This document shows, in pieces, positions 5,002 through 8,456 of a stretch of 8,456 nucleotides of DNA (position 1 is its first letter; each line of letters begins with the position of its first letter). The notes beneath the pieces are model-generated. The model was not told the DNA's origin. It searched no databases and saw nothing but the letters and a program-made list of their open reading frames with translations. Where the stretch lies: assembly GCA_009699615.1 (NCBI GenBank), contig WLNV01000057.1:1-8456 (forward strand). The letters run 5' to 3'. This DNA is from Actinomycetota bacterium. GTDB lineage: Bacteria > Actinomycetota > Thermoleophilia > Solirubrobacterales > Solirubrobacteraceae. The translations under genes and the position numbers were made by a program.

Positions 5002-6881
5002 TTGCGCTGTTCACTGCGCTTCTGGCAGCAGCTCTGTTGCCGGTCGCCGGCGCCCAGGCTGCCTCGCCGTCGGGCGGCTCGGTCCCCAGCGCGAAGACGC
5101 TGTACACCGATGGCCCGTCCGGTCGCTATCTGGTTGACGGAAGCTGGCTGCGGCGCCTCGATCCGAACAACCTTGGCCTTGCACAGGGCTGGCAGAAGCA
5201 GAGCAGCAGCGCCGACTGGGTTCCGACCGTAATCCCAAACGCGTGGAATGCCGGCGACGACAGCATGACCTCCTACCTCGGATCGGTCGGCTGGTACCGA
5301 AAGGATTTTCGGCTTCCGCCAGGGGCTTCCGATCGCGCTTGGGTAATGCGCTTCGAAGAGGTCAACTTCGCTGCCACCGTTTGGCTCAACGGGGTTCAGA
5401 TCGGAAGCCACAGCGGCGCCTACGAGCCGTTCGAGATCAGATTGCCCAAGGCCTCGGTCAAGGCTGGCGGAGCCAACAGCCTTGTCGTCAGGGTTGACAG
5501 CCGTCGCACGATCAACGACATGCCGCCTGCCCGTACCAACGACTACGGGCAGCCTCAGGGCGGTTGGTGGAACTACGCCGGGATCTTGCGCGAGGTCTAC
5601 CTGAGAGCGGTCGATCGGATCGACATCACCTCGGTCGACGTACGTCCCGACCTGCCGTGCCCGCGCTGCGCCGCGAGCGTCAACTGGCAGGTCAAGCTCA
5701 GCAATCTCGGCAGATCCACTCAGACGGTCACCGTCGCAGGGCGCTTTGGTACGAGACGGCTGACGATCGGTCAGGCGCGAATCGCACCCGGAGCTTCTGT
5801 GACCTTGACGAAGAAGCTCAGCGTTGCGAAGCCGAAGCTCTGGTCGCCTGCCGATCCAAACCTCTACGACGCCTCGCTTGTCGCCGCTATCGGCGCACGG
5901 ACAGTGCAGCGTTACACGCGCCACGTCGGTGTGCGCTCGATCAAGGTCGACAGCAGCGGGCGTTTGACGCTCAACGGCCAGCGGCTCGACCTCCGCGGCG
6001 TCGGGATGCACGAGGATGCTCCCGGCCGCGGCTTCGCGATCGACAACGCAACGCGCGACCGGCAGATCGGCTGGGCGCGCGAACTTGGCGGTCTGATGCT
6101 CCGTGCGCACTACCCGCTCCATCCGTACACGTTGCAGCGCGCTGACCAGCTCGGCTTGCTCGTCTGGTCGGAGGTTCCGGTCTACCAGATTCCCAACCCC
6201 CAACTTGCGGTTCCCGCCAACCGAGCGCGCTACGTCGCCGCCGTCGGATCGATGGTTGAGGTCAACCGCGACCACCCTTCCGTGATCGTCTGGTCGATCG
6301 GCAATGAGCTGGCCGGGAATCCCGATGATGCGCAGGCCAGCTACATCGCCGCGGCCACGGCGAAGGCCAAGCTGCTCGACCCAAGCCGACCCGTCGGCAT
6401 TGCAGCCGGCGTGCCGGGAGCTGCCTGCGAGAGCGCTTACGACCCGCTCGATCTGATCGGAATGAATGACTACTACGGCTGGTACGTCGGCGAGAGCGGG
6501 TCGATGGCCGACCGCGATCTGCTGTCGGATGCTCTCGATCTGGCGCGGAAGTGTTACTCGAAGAAGGCGATGATGATCTCCGAGTTTGGTGCCGAGGCAA
6601 GCTCCGACGGCCCTCCCGAAGATCGCGGCACGTGGGGCTTTGCGAACGAGCTGATCAAGTTTCATCTGGGCGTCTACGCAAGCAAGCCGTGGCTCTCCGG
6701 CTCGCTCTACTGGGCGCTGCAGGATTTCTGGGTCCGGCCCGGTTGGGACGGCGGCAACCCGCTCGCGTCTCCGCCACTGTTCCAGAAGGGTTTGGTCAGC
6801 TTTGGCGGCTCGAAAAAGCCAACCTTCGCGCCGGTTCAGAAGGCCTTCAAGGCCACGAAGCAGGTCGGCTCGACGCGCTAA
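4989..6881 (+). CDS. Secreted glycoside hydrolase family 2 protein (beta-glucuronidase/beta-galactosidase-like)
   Basis: The 630-residue product begins with a classical signal peptide: MPR, a hydrophobic core LIALFTALLAAALLPVAG, and AQA, with likely cleavage after residue 24; there is no lipobox Cys. The GH2 sugar-binding jelly roll spans about 75-210 (GWYRKDFRLP 101-110, FEEVNFAATVWLNG 122-135, GGWWNYAGILREVYL 191-205). The immunoglobulin-like middle domain spans about 212-318, and the TIM barrel runs from about 320 to the end. Catalytic residues are visible: acid/base E440 in WSIGNEL and nucleophile E532 in MISEFGAE. Their 92-residue spacing is close to E. coli GusA (E413/E504). The block NDYYGWYVGESGS (493-505) closely resembles glucuronidases. 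However, the substrate-defining N-x-K of glucuronidases aligns with F598-Q-K600, so the Asn is absent and substrate is uncertain. The protein would act outside the membrane on an exo-beta-glycoside. The start is ATG 4989, overlapping the previous gene by 13 nt. Confidence 0.92.
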   Translation: MPRLIALFTALLAAALLPVAGAQAASPSGGSVPSAKTLYTDGPSGRYLVDGSWLRRLDPNNLGLAQGWQKQSSSADWVPTVIPNAWNAGDDSMTSYLGSVGWYRKDFRLPPGASDRAWVMRFEEVNFAATVWLNGVQIGSHSGAYEPFEIRLPKASVKAGGANSLVVRVDSRRTINDMPPARTNDYGQPQGGWWNYAGILREVYLRAVDRIDITSVDVRPDLPCPRCAASVNWQVKLSNLGRSTQTVTVAGRFGTRRLTIGQARIAPGASVTLTKKLSVAKPKLWSPADPNLYDASLVAAIGARTVQRYTRHVGVRSIKVDSSGRLTLNGQRLDLRGVGMHEDAPGRGFAIDNATRDRQIGWARELGGLMLRAHYPLHPYTLQRADQLGLLVWSEVPVYQIPNPQLAVPANRARYVAAVGSMVEVNRDHPSVIVWSIGNELAGNPDDAQASYIAAATAKAKLLDPSRPVGIAAGVPGAACESAYDPLDLIGMNDYYGWYVGESGSMADRDLLSDALDLARKCYSKKAMMISEFGAEASSDGPPEDRGTWGFANELIKFHLGVYASKPWLSGSLYWALQDFWVRPGWDGGNPLASPPLFQKGLVSFGGSKKPTFAPVQKAFKATKQVGSTR

Positions 6882-6929
6882 CTCGGCTGCCATCGGAGCC
6901 GCCAGAGCGCCCGCGCGCGGCGATCCCGC

Positions 6930-6935
6930 TACCAT
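6930..6935 (+). promoter_or_regulatory. Probable -10 box for rplY (TACCAT)
   Basis: TACCAT lies 12 nt before the ATG of rplY, in the 66-bp gap after the glycoside hydrolase. A start site about 7 nt after the box would leave a leader of only ~5 nt, too short for a normal ribosome binding site, and none is visible. No clear -35. Confidence 0.4.
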
Positions 6936-6947
6936 CGAGCGCCGCTG

Positions 6948-7655
6948 ATGGCTCAATCCGACAACTCGACACTCAACGCTTCTCCGCGCGAACCGCATGG
7001 CTCGCGCTCAACCCGCAGGCTTCGGCGCGAGGGCCAGGTCCCTGGCGTCCTCTACGGCGGCGAAGGGGAGCCGGTCTCGTTCTCCGTTGATGGCCGCGAG
7101 CTGCGCGCCGCACTTCACGCTTCCGGCGCCGTAGTCGATCTCGTCGTTGCCGGAACAAGCGAGCCGGCCGTTCTGAAGGACGCCCAGCGCCATCCGGTCC
7201 GCGGCGAGATGACGCACGTCGATTTTGTGCGCGTCAACCTCAATGTTGCAATTCAGGCAGTCGTGCCGTTGATCGTTGTCGGCGCCGACGAATCGCCTGG
7301 CGTTGTCGAAGGTGGCGTCGTCGACCAGCCAATCCGCGAAGTCAACGTTGAGGCGCTGCCAAACGAGATTCCGGAGTCGATCGAGATCTCGGTCGCCGAA
7401 CTGAACATTGGTGAGACCGCCCCGCTCTCCGCAGCCGTTGTCCCATCCGGGGTGACGCTGCTCGACGAAGCCGACCTGGTCGTCGTCTCGCTGCTTGCTC
7501 CGCGCCTTGAGGTTGAGGAATCGATTGAGCAGGAGACCGAGCTGATCGGCGAGGAAGGCGGGCCTTCCGAGGGCGCCTCCGATGAGGGTGAAGGTGGCGA
7601 GAGCGGCGAAGGTAGCGACGAGTCGGGCAGCGAGTCCGGCGACGACGCTGGCTAG
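6948..7655 (+). CDS. rplY: Large ribosomal subunit protein bL25, long form (Ctc/TL5 type)
   Basis: bL25 binds 5S rRNA in the 50S subunit. The N-terminal beta-barrel domain (about residues 1-96) has LRREGQVPGVLYGG (25-38), the family's R-x-G-x-V-P-(A/G)-V-L-Y-G pattern, and HVDFVRVN near its end. The C-terminal TL5/Ctc domain (about 97-195) contains VVPLIVVGADESPGVVEGG and VDQPIREVNVEALPNEIP, characteristic of the long form. At 235 residues it is slightly longer than usual because of a 34-residue Glu/Gly/Ser-rich tail (202-235). The start is ATG 6948, without a Shine-Dalgarno sequence but 12 nt after a TACCAT box. It is followed by pth 28 nt later; rplY-pth adjacency is an established actinobacterial arrangement. 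Confidence 0.95.
   Translation: MAQSDNSTLNASPREPHGSRSTRRLRREGQVPGVLYGGEGEPVSFSVDGRELRAALHASGAVVDLVVAGTSEPAVLKDAQRHPVRGEMTHVDFVRVNLNVAIQAVVPLIVVGADESPGVVEGGVVDQPIREVNVEALPNEIPESIEISVAELNIGETAPLSAAVVPSGVTLLDEADLVVVSLLAPRLEVEESIEQETELIGEEGGPSEGASDEGEGGESGEGSDESGSESGDDAG
7551..7652 (+). repeat. Low-complexity acidic tail coding region within rplY
   Basis: Thirty-four codons are almost entirely Glu, Gly, Ser and Asp, with recurring units such as GEGGESGEGSDESGSESGDD. At DNA level, near-repeats of GGCGA and GGTG/GGCG triplets are visible. The tail is expected to be disordered and strongly acidic; copy number of such units may vary between strains. Confidence 0.8.
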
Positions 7656-7671
7656 TCCGCGCTCCGCGCCG

Positions 7672-7677
7672 TAGCAT
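7672..7677 (+). promoter_or_regulatory. Probable -10 box for leaderless pth mRNA (TAGCAT)
   Basis: TAGCAT lies in the 28-bp rplY-pth gap, exactly 6 nt before the GTG start of pth, with no ribosome binding site. This matches the spacing at glmU and the DUF4235 gene. pth could therefore have its own promoter in addition to read-through from rplY. Confidence 0.45.
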
Positions 7678-7683
7678 CAGACC

Positions 7684-8286
7684 GTGGGCCGCTTCTTCTC
7701 ACGCTCCGAGCCGGTTGACTGGCTGATCGTAGGCCTAGGAAACCCCGGGGCAGGCTATGAATGGACGCCACACAACGTTGGCTTTCAGGTTATCTCGGAG
7801 CTTTCAAAGCGCTGGGATCTGGGACGCCCGCGCAAGAGCTTCAACGGGCTGATCGTCAGCGGGCGAGTGGGCCCCATCGGCGGACCGGCTGTGCGCGTGG
7901 CGCTGCTTGAACCTCTGACCTACATGAACGAGTCTGGAACGTCGGCCGGCCCGGCGCGCGGATCACTCAAAGTTGAGCTCGATCATGTGCTGGTTATTCA
8001 CGACGAGATTGATCTTCCTTTCGGGCAGCTTCAGCCACGCCTTGGCGGCGGCTTGGCTGGCCACAATGGCCTCAAATCTCTGCGCAAGGGGTTCGGCTCG
8101 GAAGATTTCGGTCGCCTTCGCATCGGGGTCGGACGGCCTCAATCAACCGATCGGGCGACCGTCTCCGATTACGTTCTCGGCCGCTGGACCCAGCCCGAGT
8201 CCGAGGTAAACGCGCTGGTTGCCGCCGCCAGCGATCTCGCTGAACAGATCGTGTTGGGTCAGGCCGTCCTGACCGGCTCGGCCTAG
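7684..8286 (+). CDS. pth: Peptidyl-tRNA hydrolase
   Basis: Pth cleaves the ester bond between peptide and tRNA in peptidyl-tRNAs that fall off the ribosome; it is cytosolic. The 200-residue length is normal (E. coli 194). Motifs in order are LIVGLGNPGAGYEWTPHNVGF with N20 and catalytic H30, TYMNESG with N82, HDEIDLPFGQLQ with D107, GGGLAGHNGLKSL with N128, and FGRLRIGVGRP. N20, H30, N82, D107 and N128 correspond to E. coli N10, H20, N68, D93 and N114. About 11 residues precede the usual first strand. The start is GTG 7684, placed by the -10 box 6 nt upstream and absence of a better candidate. mfd begins 12 nt after the stop. Confidence 0.96.
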   Translation: MGRFFSRSEPVDWLIVGLGNPGAGYEWTPHNVGFQVISELSKRWDLGRPRKSFNGLIVSGRVGPIGGPAVRVALLEPLTYMNESGTSAGPARGSLKVELDHVLVIHDEIDLPFGQLQPRLGGGLAGHNGLKSLRKGFGSEDFGRLRIGVGRPQSTDRATVSDYVLGRWTQPESEVNALVAAASDLAEQIVLGQAVLTGSA

Positions 8287-8298
8287 GGGATCGCGGCC

Positions 8299-8456
8299 GT
8301 GTCGTTGAGAGGGCTGCTCGGGGCGCTGGCTAACGACCCGCAGGGAGCCAAGCTGCTGAGCGAGGGCGGCGATGCATTCGTCTCACGGTCGCTGAGGCCC
8401 TACGCGATCGCTGCGCTGCTCGACAATCAGGCGGCAAGGCCTGGCGTCGTCGTTGC
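8299..8456 (+). CDS. mfd: Transcription-repair coupling factor Mfd, N-terminal fragment (3' end beyond window)
   Basis: Only 52 complete codons are present before the window ends. The sequence from GTG 8299 reads like the Mfd N-terminus: LRGLLGALANDPQGAKLL, then GGDAFVSRSLRPYAIAALL, matching the family's start of the UvrB-like module (short helix, then A-F-V-S-x-S-L-R-P-Y-x-x-A-A-L). Mfd displaces RNA polymerase stalled at DNA lesions and recruits UvrA. A weak GGGGA ribosome binding site (8286-8290) sits 8 nt before the start, immediately after the pth stop codon, so pth and mfd are probably co-transcribed. pth/mfd proximity is known in several bacterial groups. Assignment rests on the N-terminus only. 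Confidence 0.8.
   Translation, partial: MSLRGLLGALANDPQGAKLLSEGGDAFVSRSLRPYAIAALLDNQAARPGVVV

Noticed and set aside
6884..6901. Hairpin CGGCT/AGCCG after the glycoside hydrolase as a terminator
   Set aside because: Only 5 bp with an 8-nt loop and no T-run after it; expected often by chance in high-GC DNA.
4953..6998. A 681-codon open frame on the minus strand, antisense to the glycoside hydrolase
   Set aside because: It is in exact codon register with the plus-strand gene, so it stays open simply because that gene uses no TTA, CTA or TCA codons, which are rare at this GC content. The plus strand has signal peptide, ribosome binding site and GH2 catalytic motifs; the minus translation has no recognisable domain.
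1..8456. CRISPR arrays, insertion sequences, prophage, biosynthetic or defence cassettes
   Set aside because: No spaced direct repeats, transposase or integrase motifs, or defence-type domains were found on either strand by reading.

Overview
The window reads as a high-GC actinobacterial chromosome segment, most likely from the class Thermoleophilia (Solirubrobacterales-like). The basis is the order glmU - prs - rplY - pth - mfd, which is an actinobacterial core arrangement, together with high GC content, frequent GTG starts, a DUF4235 protein, and a PucR-type regulator next to tRNA-Gln. The taxonomic placement below phylum is inference from remembered protein style, not from a search.

Layout. 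Positions 1-1215 hold the 3' part of a PucR/CdaR-type helix-turn-helix regulator whose start lies outside the window. A tRNA-Gln(TTG) follows at 1268-1338. Then comes glmU (1404-2792), overlapping by 4 nt with prs (2789-3841). Two small genes on the minus strand follow: a DUF4235 membrane protein (4468-4160) and an unrecognised 101-residue protein (4149-3844), whose stop codon sits 2 nt from the end of prs. From a divergent 80-bp region, a membrane-anchored four-cysteine protein (4549-5001) and an overlapping secreted family 2 glycoside hydrolase (4989-6881) run on the plus strand. The core order then resumes with rplY (6948-7655), pth (7684-8286) and the first 52 codons of mfd (8299 to the window end).

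How the genes relate. GlmU makes UDP-GlcNAc for the cell wall and Prs makes PRPP for nucleotides and histidine/tryptophan. L25 binds 5S rRNA, Pth recycles peptidyl-tRNA, tRNA-Gln feeds translation, and Mfd couples repair to transcription. The roughly 3-kb block at 3844-6881 is an accessory, partly cell-envelope insertion within this conserved neighbourhood.

Expression pattern. Genes that appear to begin transcription units lack a Shine-Dalgarno sequence. They instead carry a TAnnnT -10-like box very close to the start codon: 6 nt for glmU, pth and DUF4235, 8 nt for the gene at 4549, 12 nt for rplY. This suggests leaderless or nearly leaderless mRNAs. Genes inside units (prs, the glycoside hydrolase, mfd) have purine-rich ribosome binding sites at ordinary spacing. 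No CRISPR array, insertion sequence, integrase, phage gene or obvious defence system is visible. I do not see an undescribed system here; the most interesting items are the start-site architecture and the accessory glycoside hydrolase block.
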